Part shown: positions 56,846 to 64,000 of the stretch, in pieces
Layout: each line of letters begins with the position of its first letter
Position numbering within the stretch: the stretch's first letter is position 1
NCBI RefSeq assembly: GCF_024648885.1
Contig: NZ_JANBBF010000010.1
Coordinates: 620,001-684,000, forward strand
Direction: 5' to 3'
DNA from: Prauserella salsuginis
GTDB lineage: Bacteria; Actinomycetota; Actinomycetes; Mycobacteriales; Pseudonocardiaceae
DNA length: 64,000 nt
Notes under the pieces: generated by a model
Databases searched by the model: none
Seen by the model: the letters and a program-made list of their open reading frames with translations, nothing else
Told to the model about the DNA's origin: nothing
Program-made: the position numbers and the translations under genes

Positions 56846-59230
56846 ATGCCTGGATCTGTGCTCGGAACCGAGGTGCGGCGGGTCGAGGACCCCGAACTGC
56901 TCCGCGGAGAAGCCACCTACGTCGACAACCTGCCGATCCCGGGCGCCGCGCACGTCGCGTTCGTGCGCTCGCCGTTCGCTCATGCCGAGATCACGGGCAT
57001 CGACAAGACCGAAGCGGAGCAGGCCGACGGCGTGCTGGCCGTGTACACGGCCGCCGATCTCGACCTGCCGCCGGTGCGGCAGCTGATGGTCGTCAATTCC
57101 GACTGCGTGCGCACCCCGCTGGCGACCGACCGGGTGCGGTTCGTCGGCGACGCGGTCGCCGCTGTCGTGGCGGAGACCCGCGCGGCTGCAGCCGACGCCG
57201 TGGAGCTCGTCGACGTCGACTACGAGCCGCTTCCAGTGGTGGCCGACCCGGAGGAGGCGCTCGCCGACGATGCGCCGCTGCAGTTCCCGGAGCTCGGCAC
57301 CAACATCGCGGCGGGCGAGCGCGACCAGGTCGGAGCGGAGATTCTGGCCGACGCCGACGTCGTGGCGCGCGCCAGGATCGAGAACCAGCGCGTGGCGGTC
57401 GTGCCGATGGAGGGCAACGCCATCGCCGTCGAACCGGGCGGCGGATATCTCGGCGGCGACTACGACCTGACGATCCACGTGTCGACGCAGATGCCGCACG
57501 CGCTGTGGCAGGTCGCGGCGAAACAGCTCCGTGTGGACGCCGACCGGATCCACCTCGTGACCCCGCACGTCGGCGGTGCGTTCGGCGGCAAGGTCGGCAT
57601 GATCGCCGAACACCAGGTGGTCGTCGCGGCGGTGCAGCGGCTCGGCAGGCCGGTGAAGTGGGTCGAGACCCGCTCGGAGAACATGCAGGCGATGCCGCAG
57701 AGCCGTGCGCAGGTGCAGTACGCCGAGCTGGGGCTGAAGTCCGACGGCACGATCACCGGGCTGCACTGTGACGTCCTCGGTGACTGCGGTGCCTACGCCG
57801 GCTTCGGCGGTGGCTTCGCGCTCGGCCCGACGCGCCTGATGTCGCAGGGCGTGTACCGCATCCCGAAGATCAGCTTCGGGGCGATCGCGGTGCTGACGAA
57901 CACGACTCCGACCGGGGCGTTCCGCGGCGCGGGCAGGCCGGAGGCGGCGGCCATGCTCGAGCGGATCATCGATGTCGGCGCCGCCGAACTGGGCATGGAC
58001 CCGGTCGAACTGCGCCGCAAGAACTTCCTGCAGCCCGACCAGTTCCCGTACCGGACACTCGTCGGGGCGAAGTACGACTCGGGCGATTACGACCTGCCGT
58101 TGCGCGAGGCACTGCAGATCGCCGACTACGACGAGTTGCGGAAGGAACAGCGACAGCGCATCGACGCTGGTGAGACGACGCTGCTCGGTGTCGGCGTGAG
58201 TACGTACGTCGAGATCACCGGCGGTGGCGGCGACGGCGAGTTCGCCGAGGTCGAGATGAGCGACGAGGGGCGCGCGACGATCAAGGTCGGCACCTCTGGG
58301 CACGGCCAGGGACACCCGACGTCGTTCTCGATGCTCGCTTCGGACGCACTCGGTATTCCGCTCGAGCGGATCGACTTCGTCCAGTCCGACACGGCGCAGG
58401 TCCCGCGGGGCGGCGGTACGGGCGGTTCGCGGTCGTTGCAGATCGGCGGCAGTGCGGTGCGTGAGGCCAGCGAGCGGCTGGTCGCGAAGGCCAAGGAACT
58501 GGCTGCGACGAAGCTCGAGGCCGCCGTCGAGGACATCGAGGTGACCGGCGACGGGGACCTGGGTGTGCTCGGTGTGCCGAGCGCGAGGATCGGCTGGGCG
58601 GAACTCGCCGCGTATGCGGCGGAGAGCGGAAGCAGGCTTGCCGCCGACACCGATTTCACGCCGGGCGGTGCGACGTTCCCGTTCGGCGCGCACGTGTCCG
58701 TGGTCGAGGTCGACACGGAGACCGGAAAGGTCACGCCGATCCGGCACATCGCGGTCGACGACTGCGGCAGGGTGCTAAACCCGCTGCTCGTGCGTGGTCA
58801 GCAGCACGGCGGTGCGGTGCAGGGCATCTCGCAGGCGCTGTGGGAGCACTACACCTACGACGAGGACGGCAATCCCTCCACCGGCACGCTCGCCGACTAC
58901 CTGGTGCCGTCGGCGATGGAGGTGCCGATGCTCGAAGCGTCGAACACGGAGACCGATTCGCCCCTGAACCCGCTGGGTGCCAAGGGCATCGGTGAGTCGG
59001 CGACGATCGGGGCGACCCCGGCCGTGCAGAACGCCGTGGTCGATGCCGTGCGGCACCTCGGTGTGCGGCACATCGACATGCCGCTCACCCCGCAGCGGGT
59101 ATGGCAGGCGATTCGTGAGGCACAGGACGGTAGGCCCGCGGATCCGTGGCGTGACCCGCCCGCGGCGTTCGCCACGGTGCCCGTCCGTGACGCCGGCTCC
59201 AACCCGCACGCCGACGAGGCGGCCGTCTGA
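56846..59230 (+). CDS. Xanthine-dehydrogenase-family molybdenum hydroxylase, large subunit, orphan
   Basis: 794 residues from ATG at 56846; an upstream extension crosses the promoter. Mo-binding subunit: LGTEVRRVEDPELLRGEATY (N-terminal hammerhead), HVGGAFGGKVGM, GAFRGAGRPEAA (form-II-like active-site loop rather than the AYxCSFR of true CO dehydrogenase), GTSGHGQGHPTSFSM, and LGAKGIGESATIGATPAVQN with the catalytic Glu in KGIGE. The FAD and [2Fe-2S] subunits, normally adjacent, are missing on both sides. Substrate is likely an aldehyde or N-heterocycle. moeA 7 kb upstream may supply cofactor. Confidence 0.9.
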   Translation: MPGSVLGTEVRRVEDPELLRGEATYVDNLPIPGAAHVAFVRSPFAHAEITGIDKTEAEQADGVLAVYTAADLDLPPVRQLMVVNSDCVRTPLATDRVRFVGDAVAAVVAETRAAAADAVELVDVDYEPLPVVADPEEALADDAPLQFPELGTNIAAGERDQVGAEILADADVVARARIENQRVAVVPMEGNAIAVEPGGGYLGGDYDLTIHVSTQMPHALWQVAAKQLRVDADRIHLVTPHVGGAFGGKVGMIAEHQVVVAAVQRLGRPVKWVETRSENMQAMPQSRAQVQYAELGLKSDGTITGLHCDVLGDCGAYAGFGGGFALGPTRLMSQGVYRIPKISFGAIAVLTNTTPTGAFRGAGRPEAAAMLERIIDVGAAELGMDPVELRRKNFLQPDQFPYRTLVGAKYDSGDYDLPLREALQIADYDELRKEQRQRIDAGETTLLGVGVSTYVEITGGGGDGEFAEVEMSDEGRATIKVGTSGHGQGHPTSFSMLASDALGIPLERIDFVQSDTAQVPRGGGTGGSRSLQIGGSAVREASERLVAKAKELAATKLEAAVEDIEVTGDGDLGVLGVPSARIGWAELAAYAAESGSRLAADTDFTPGGATFPFGAHVSVVEVDTETGKVTPIRHIAVDDCGRVLNPLLVRGQQHGGAVQGISQALWEHYTYDEDGNPSTGTLADYLVPSAMEVPMLEASNTETDSPLNPLGAKGIGESATIGATPAVQNAVVDAVRHLGVRHIDMPLTPQRVWQAIREAQDGRPADPWRDPPAAFATVPVRDAGSNPHADEAAV

Positions 59231-59239
59231 CGAGGCTGA

Positions 59240-59393
59240 CTCGCGCTGCGCGAGACAGTCTCCGCGAGGAGCGGCTGCCGTGAGGAGCGGCTGCCGTGCG
59301 GAGAGGTTGCCGCGCGGAGAGGTTGAGGAGCGGCTGCCGTGCGGGGAGGTTGCCGTATGGGGCGGTTGCGCTGCGAGGCGGCCGCCGTACCGG
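59240..59393. repeat. Hairpin plus short-unit array between the molybdenum hydroxylase and menC
   Basis: CTCGCGC-T-GCGCGAG (about 59244-59258) is a perfect palindrome followed by ACAGTC, the same hairpin-plus-GACAG join seen at 39141 and 46501. Then GAGGAGCGGCTGCCGTG and GAGAGGTTGCCG units alternate every 16-19 bp to about 59345. The gap of 187 bp separates converging genes. Confidence 0.7.
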
Positions 59394-59417
59394 AAGACAA
59401 CCCCGCAGCGAAGCGGT

Positions 59418-60392
59418 TCAGCCGGTTGCCTCGACCCTGCGGATCCGGTCGCGCCACCACTGCGTGGTGTCCGGGTCCGCCGCATGGTCGGCCAGCAGGT
59501 CCGGCTCCGGGGCGGTGTGCGGAACGGGGAGGAAGCCGTCCACAGCGGACAGCGGGGTGCTCGTCACGTCGGCGGTGAGCAGACTGGCGGTACCGAGCCC
59601 GCAGGCGAAGTCGAGCTCGGGTAGAGCTCCGGCGAGTGCGAGCCCCGCGGCGAGACCGACGCTGCTGTCGACGGCCGACGACACCACGCACGGCAGGCCG
59701 CACGACTCGGCGACGTCGAGCGCCCTGCGCACGCCACCCAGCGGAGCGGTTTTCAGCACCGCCACGTCGGCTGCACCGGCCACGGCCACCCGCAGCGGAT
59801 CCTCGGCTCGCCGGATCGACTCGTCCGCTGCGATCCGAACGTCGACCCTCCGCCGGACGTCGGCCAGTTCGGCCACCGAGGCGCACGGCTGTTCGGCGTA
59901 CTCCAGTCCACCTGCCGCGCGGTCCAACTCTCGTAGCGCGGCGACTGCGGTGTCGACGTCCCAGGCCGCGTTCGCGTCGACGCGGATCGCGCCTCCGGGG
60001 CCCAGCGCGGTGCGGACCGCCTCCACCCGGGCGCAGTCGTCGGCGAGGGACGACCGCGGATCGGCGACCTTCACCTTCGCCGTGCGACAGCCCGACGCGG
60101 ACACCAGGTCGTGGGCCCGTTCGGGTGGGACCACGGGCACCGTCGTGTTGACCTCGACCGCATCGCGCACCGGTTCCGGCCAGCCCTCGTGGCTCGCCTC
60201 GATCGCCGCCGCGAACCACGGCACCGACTCGGCGTCGTCGTAGTCACGGAACGGGCTGAACTCGCCCCAGCCGGCGGGGCCGCGCAGCAGCACGCCCTCG
60301 CGCACGGTGATCCTGCGGAACCGGTTCCGCAGGGGGAGCGCGAACACACCTGCCACGTCGACGTCGATCGTCCTGTCCCTCACAGGTGTCAT
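59418..60392 (-). CDS. menC: o-Succinylbenzoate synthase
   Basis: 324 residues from ATG at 60392. Enolase-superfamily dehydratase of menaquinone synthesis. CRTAKVKVAD carries the KxK base, IRVDANAAWD the first metal Asp, LEYAEQPCAS the Glu, VRIAADESIR the third metal ligand, and AVLKTAPLGGVRR the second catalytic Lys. No other men genes are in the window. The frame extends upstream but without support. Confidence 0.9.
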   Translation of the reverse strand: MTPVRDRTIDVDVAGVFALPLRNRFRRITVREGVLLRGPAGWGEFSPFRDYDDAESVPWFAAAIEASHEGWPEPVRDAVEVNTTVPVVPPERAHDLVSASGCRTAKVKVADPRSSLADDCARVEAVRTALGPGGAIRVDANAAWDVDTAVAALRELDRAAGGLEYAEQPCASVAELADVRRRVDVRIAADESIRRAEDPLRVAVAGAADVAVLKTAPLGGVRRALDVAESCGLPCVVSSAVDSSVGLAAGLALAGALPELDFACGLGTASLLTADVTSTPLSAVDGFLPVPHTAPEPDLLADHAADPDTTQWWRDRIRRVEATG

Positions 60393-60465
60393 TGTCCGCG
60401 TGCGTTTCGCAGGGCACCCGCGCCGGGTACGCGCGAATCGAACCGACACGAGAGGAGTGGTGACT

Positions 60466-61038
60466 GTGACCGGCAGGCTCAGTGGCCGTCGAGTGGCCTT
60501 CCTGGTCGCGCCCGAAGGCGTCGAACAGGTCGAGTTGACCAGGCCGTGGAAGGCGGTGCAGGACGCCGAGGGTCTGCCCGAGCTGATCTCGTTCGAGTAC
60601 GGCGACGTGCAGGCCTTCAACCATCTCGACAAGGCGGACGTGTTCCGGGCCGACAAAGCGGTCTCGGAGGCGTCGGTGGACGATTACCTCGGCCTCGTGC
60701 TGCCCGGCGGCGTCGCGAACCCGGATCTGCTCCGCACTGACCCGGCCTCGGTCAGGTTCGTCGGCGCGTTCGTCGATGCGGGCAAGCCCGTCGCGGCGAT
60801 CTGCCACGCGCCATGGACTCTCATCGAGGCCGGCGTGCTCAGGGGCAGGCGGCTGACGTCGTATCCGAGTCTGCAGACGGACCTGCGCAACGCCGGCGCC
60901 GAGTGGGTCGACGAACAGGTCGTGGTCGACGGCGGAATCGTGACGAGCCGCAACCCGGATGACCTGCCCGCGTTCTGCGAGCAACTGGTCGAACAGCTGG
61001 CGCAGCAGGCCGAACATTCGCACGCCGCACCGGCCTGA
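60466..61038 (+). CDS. DJ-1/PfpI-family protein
   Basis: 190 residues from GTG at 60466 (GTG at 60460 also possible), GAGAGGAG upstream. Class I glutamine-amidotransferase-like: RRVAFLVAPEGVEQVELTRP, DYLGLVLPGGVANPDLL and the nucleophile elbow AAICHAPWTLIEAGVLRGRR with Cys and following His. Stress-related deglycase or protease activities are claimed for the family; none can be assigned here. ILTSRNP-like end (GGIVTSRNPDDLPAFCEQLV) is canonical. Divergent from menC by about 70 bp. Confidence 0.9.
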   Translation: MTGRLSGRRVAFLVAPEGVEQVELTRPWKAVQDAEGLPELISFEYGDVQAFNHLDKADVFRADKAVSEASVDDYLGLVLPGGVANPDLLRTDPASVRFVGAFVDAGKPVAAICHAPWTLIEAGVLRGRRLTSYPSLQTDLRNAGAEWVDEQVVVDGGIVTSRNPDDLPAFCEQLVEQLAQQAEHSHAAPA

Positions 61039-61133
61039 CGGCGGCGCGCCGGGACGCCGGTTCCGGTGGCCGGATGCCCGGTCTCCGCGAGCCCGGTCTC
61101 CGCGAGCTAGGTCTCTGCGAGCACGGTGTCCGC

Positions 61134-62129
61134 CTATCCGGCGTCTGGAGGTTCGGACGACCCGGTGTCGTCGGCGTCCGGTGGCGTGATCTCGGAACCC
61201 GTCCTGCGGGCCAGGTCGATCGCGTCGCCGGGCGCCTTCACCTTCTCGTCGTTGTCGAAGTAGACGAACACGTCGCGGACCTTCCGCGGTGCGGCCCGCG
61301 CGACCGTACGGTCCGTGCGCGGCGACTTCCCCGAGCGCCACGCCAGCACCTTGTCGGCCCACGCGGCCAGCTCCGCCTCGGGATAGCCGCCCGCGTACAG
61401 CTGCTGCCAGCCGTGCAGCCGTACGTAGACGAAATCCGCCGTGACGTCCTCCAGCTGGGGCCATTCGCCCGCGGCGTCGGCGACGACAAGGCCGATCCGG
61501 TGTCGGCGCAGCAGCTCCACGGCTTCGGTCGTCGCGAAGCTGGGGTGGCGGACCTCCAGTGCGTGGCGGAGCGGCCGGTCCTCCCGCACGGTCGTGTGCG
61601 GCTCGAAGCGCACGGTGTTGTGGTCGCGCGCCAGCCGTGCCGCCGCGTCCGTGCTGCGCGGGAGGTGTTCGAAGAACTCGGCCAGCAGGTCCGCGTCGAA
61701 CTGCAGCGTCGGCGGCAGCTGCCACAGCACAGGGCCCAGTTTGTGCTCGAGCGCTGTCACCCCCGAGGCGAAGAAATTCGCGAGCGGTTCGGTGACCTCG
61801 CGCAATCGCTTCATGTGCGTGATGAACCGGCCGCCCTTCACCGCGAACACGAAGTCGTCGGGCACCTGCTCGAACCATGCGCGATACCGCTCGGGCCGTT
61901 GGAGCGAGTAGAACGAGCCGTTGATCTCGACGGTACTCAGCCGGTTGGCCAGGTACTCGAGTTCGCGGCGCTGCGGCAGCCCCCGCGGGTAGAACGTCCC
62001 CCGCCAGGGCGGATAGACCCAGCCCGACGTGCCGATCCGTACTGCAGTGGTTCGCGTCGCGGCGCGTGGTGTCGTACCGGATCGCGGCGTGCCGGTCCGG
62101 CCGGGGTTGCCGTGAGCAGCGGCGCACAT
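61134..62129 (-). CDS. DUF72 family protein
   Basis: 331 residues. VRIGTSGWVYPPWRGTFYP, TVEINGSFYSLQRPERYRAW, FVFAVKGGRFITHMKRL, LGPVLWQLPPTL, VRHPSFATTEAVELL, FVYVRLHGWQQLYAGGY and FVYFDNDEKVKAPGDAIDLA are the DUF72 blocks in order. TIM-barrel-like fold, function unknown. The first 29 residues are basic and atypical, so the true start may be nearer VRIGTSGW. Confidence 0.9.
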   Translation of the reverse strand: MCAAAHGNPGRTGTPRSGTTPRAATRTTAVRIGTSGWVYPPWRGTFYPRGLPQRRELEYLANRLSTVEINGSFYSLQRPERYRAWFEQVPDDFVFAVKGGRFITHMKRLREVTEPLANFFASGVTALEHKLGPVLWQLPPTLQFDADLLAEFFEHLPRSTDAAARLARDHNTVRFEPHTTVREDRPLRHALEVRHPSFATTEAVELLRRHRIGLVVADAAGEWPQLEDVTADFVYVRLHGWQQLYAGGYPEAELAAWADKVLAWRSGKSPRTDRTVARAAPRKVRDVFVYFDNDEKVKAPGDAIDLARRTGSEITPPDADDTGSSEPPDAG

Positions 62130-62153
62130 ATCTCCAGGCTGCCATCGCGGGCC

Positions 62154-62942
62154 TCACTGCCACCAGAACGACCACAGCCGCTCACCGACAAGGCCGCCGG
62201 CGACGGTACGCAGCGTGCCGGGCTGGGCGGTGAACTGGTCGAGGCAGAAGGCGCGGTGCTCGGCCGCGAGCAGCTCTGCGCGGTGGCGGGTCTTCGGTGG
62301 CGCGGCGACCGACAGGGTGAGCTCGTCGTAGCCGAGGCGGATCAGGGTCGCGCCGAACCGGTCCTCCCAGCTGCGCAGCACCGTCGACACCAGCTCGGCG
62401 CGGTCGGTGGTGCGGAACATGCCCTGCCAGCCGAGCACGGCCGGCACGTCGGCGGGCCGCTCCGCTTCGGCGATGCCGAGCCGGTAGTTCCCGCCCGCGA
62501 CGAGACGGGATCCGGTGTTGCCCGCCTCGGCCAGCGGATCCGACTTGCGCGGCGACCGCCGCGCCAGCCCGGGGAACTCGGCGCCGAACGGTTCCAGGCA
62601 CGTGCCGTCGCAGCACGGCCCGCGCCACCAGGAGCGGAGCACGTCCCCGGGGTGGTCGTGGCCGATGTGGTCGTCGGTGGGCGTGTTCCAGGGCCGGTCG
62701 TCGATCCAGTCCTGTCCCGCCGCCTCGAACCGCGGGTCGCGGGGGATCAGCACTGGCCAGCGACCGGTGCGCGGGAATGCCGCCACGCAGGCCAGGTACA
62801 GCGCGGGGTCGGTGATCGGGTCGTCGGACACCCACAGCGCCTGGTGCATGCGCCCGGGCGGCAGGGTGAGGCTGTCGCCGCGGCCGTCGGTGCGGGCACC
62901 GGCGCTGTCGTCGGTCCGGTTCGTGGTCGTCGATGTGAACAT
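62154..62942 (-). CDS. DUF4253 family protein
   Basis: 262 residues from ATG at 62942; a Met at 62987 gives 15 more residues of poor quality. The C-terminal DUF4253 part has VPAVLGWQGMFRTTDRAELV, WEDRFGATLIRLGYDELTLS and AAEHRAFCLDQF. A CCDGTC cluster in the middle (RGPCCDGTCLEPFG) might bind metal. Role unknown. Followed by DUF72 after 24 bp on the same strand. Confidence 0.85.
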   Translation of the reverse strand: MFTSTTTNRTDDSAGARTDGRGDSLTLPPGRMHQALWVSDDPITDPALYLACVAAFPRTGRWPVLIPRDPRFEAAGQDWIDDRPWNTPTDDHIGHDHPGDVLRSWWRGPCCDGTCLEPFGAEFPGLARRSPRKSDPLAEAGNTGSRLVAGGNYRLGIAEAERPADVPAVLGWQGMFRTTDRAELVSTVLRSWEDRFGATLIRLGYDELTLSVAAPPKTRHRAELLAAEHRAFCLDQFTAQPGTLRTVAGGLVGERLWSFWWQ

Positions 62943-63074
62943 GACCCGAACGCTAGTTCGACACCCCGACAGTTCCGGCGCGAACACCGGACCGCTCGTC
63001 GTTACGTCACTCGAACGGATGATCGAACGGGGCGGCGTGGCCGATAGCCACTCCGGCGGAACTCCCGCGCCGGT

Positions 63075-64000
63075 CTACAGCGGGCGCAGCAGGTCGTCGG
63101 AGTCGATGATGCGGTAGGCGTAGCCCTGTTCGGCCAGGAAACGCTGGCGGTGCGCGGCGTAGTCCGTGTCGACCGTGTCGCGTGCGACCACCGAGTAGAA
63201 GTGCGCCTGCCTGCCGTCCTCCTTCGGGCGCAGCAACCGGCCGAGCCGCTGCGCCTCCTCCTGCCTGGAGCCGAACGTGCCCGACACCTGGATGGCCACC
63301 GACGCCTCGGGCAGGTCGATCGAGAAGTTCGCGACCTTCGACACCACGAGCTTCGTGATCTCACCGCGCCGGAACCGGTCGAACAGGGCCTCGCGTTCCT
63401 TGTTCTTCGTCGAACCCTGGATGACCGGGGCGTCGATCGCCTCGCCGAGTTCCTCCAGCTGGTCCAGGTAGGCACCGATGACCAGCGTCGGCTGGTCCTC
63501 GTGCGCCTCGACGATGTTCTTGATGACGGCCGTCTTCGTGTGCGCCGTCGAGGCGAGCCGGTAGCGCTCCTCCGCGTCGGCCGTGGCGTACGCCAGCCGT
63601 TCGCCCTCGGTGAGCGTCACGCGGACCTCGATGCAGTCGGCGGGCGCGATCCACCCCTGGGCCTCGATGTCACGCCACGGCACGTCGAACCGCTTGGGCC
63701 CGATCAGCGAGAACACGTCACCCTCGCGGCCGTCCTCGCGCACCAGCGTCGCGGTGAGCCCGAGGCGGCGGCGGGACTGCAGGTCGGCGGTCATCCGGAA
63801 CACGGGTGCCGGCAGCAGGTGCACCTCGTCGTAGACGACGAGACCCCAGTCGCGGGAGTCGAACAGTTCGAGATGCTTGTACTCGCCCTTCGACTTACGC
63901 GTGATGACCTGGTAGGTCGCGATCGTGACCGGGCGGATCTCCTTCTTCTCGCCGGAGTACTCGCCGATCTCGTCCTCGGTCAGCGACGTCCGCGCGACGA
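63075..64000 (-). CDS. XPB/Rad25-type DNA helicase, N-terminus beyond window
   Basis: 308 C-terminal residues are visible. Motif Ia/Ib region VTIATYQVITRKSKGEYKHL, motif II LVVYDEVHLLPA (DEVH), motif III LGLTATLVREDGRE, motif IV region TLVIGAYLDQLEELGEAI, motif V KVANFSIDLPEASVAIQVSG and motif VI RQEEAQRLGRLLRPKEDGRQ. This is the bacterial XPB (Ercc3) group, like M. tuberculosis Rv0861c, a 3'-5' helicase linked to nucleotide excision repair. The Walker A lies outside the window. Ends DSDDLLRPL. Confidence 0.95.
   Translation of the reverse strand, partial: VARTSLTEDEIGEYSGEKKEIRPVTIATYQVITRKSKGEYKHLELFDSRDWGLVVYDEVHLLPAPVFRMTADLQSRRRLGLTATLVREDGREGDVFSLIGPKRFDVPWRDIEAQGWIAPADCIEVRVTLTEGERLAYATADAEERYRLASTAHTKTAVIKNIVEAHEDQPTLVIGAYLDQLEELGEAIDAPVIQGSTKNKEREALFDRFRRGEITKLVVSKVANFSIDLPEASVAIQVSGTFGSRQEEAQRLGRLLRPKEDGRQAHFYSVVARDTVDTDYAAHRQRFLAEQGYAYRIIDSDDLLRPL

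Overview
The window is high-GC actinobacterial chromosome with almost every gap shorter than 500 bp. Gene content and order point to a salt-tolerant member of the Pseudonocardiaceae (Saccharomonospora, Prauserella or Amycolatopsis type). The evidence is an ectABCD ectoine/hydroxyectoine operon, a DasR-type regulator with its operator, GTG and leaderless starts, and a thi-to-groEL block whose order matches the Mycobacterium tuberculosis Rv0414c-Rv0440 segment (from family knowledge). The family assignment is inference. I saw no rRNA, tRNA, CRISPR array, transposase or prophage.

Layout. 1-1.1 kb: C-terminally cut IucA/IucC siderophore synthetase. 1.4-4.9 kb: MerR regulator fused to a DnaN-like clamp domain, then a MarR regulator divergent from a ring-cleaving dioxygenase and an esterase (MhqR/MhqO/MhqD-like), with a seven-copy 15-bp repeat in the control region. 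5-9.6 kb: a 37-residue zinc-ribbon protein, an Abi-alpha family protein, a DUF445 membrane protein and a DUF222/HNH nuclease. 10-12.6 kb: a glucosylglycerate-hydrolase-like enzyme divergent from a ROK regulator. 12.6-16.8 kb: conserved hypotheticals and a HhH-GPD repair protein. 17.3-21.3 kb: ectABCD followed by a candidate terminated RNA. 21.5-25.6 kb: a translationally coupled nucleotidyltransferase-like pair, an OmpA/BON protein with a small membrane partner, and an SGNH hydrolase. 25.9-29.7 kb: DUF3159, amino-sugar kinase plus SIS protein, and a DasR-like regulator with a dre site. 31-42.6 kb: thiamine biosynthesis (thiE, thiO-S-G, two thiD paralogues, thiC) under two TPP riboswitches, with interspersed surface proteins, then def. 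43-56.6 kb: DUF3263 with a LytR_C (VirR-type) protein, CDC48-like ATPase, pssA, psd, moeA, two AIM24 proteins, cold-shock protein, a non-RD Ser/Thr kinase, an epimerase, and groEL behind two CIRCE operators. 56.8-64 kb: an orphan molybdenum hydroxylase large subunit, menC, a DJ-1/PfpI protein, DUF72, DUF4253, and an XPB-type helicase cut by the window end.

The most unusual signal lies between the genes. Many gaps carry degenerate tandem arrays with locus-specific units of 9-26 bp. Three arrays (after marR, after the Abi-alpha gene and after ectD) look like repeated copies of the last codons plus stop codon of the adjoining gene. Separately, at least five gaps share a dispersed mosaic element: a small CGCGC-loop-GCGCG hairpin, a conserved GC-rich block of about 25 nt, and a private tandem array. 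I recognise neither as a described family. All alignments were done by eye.
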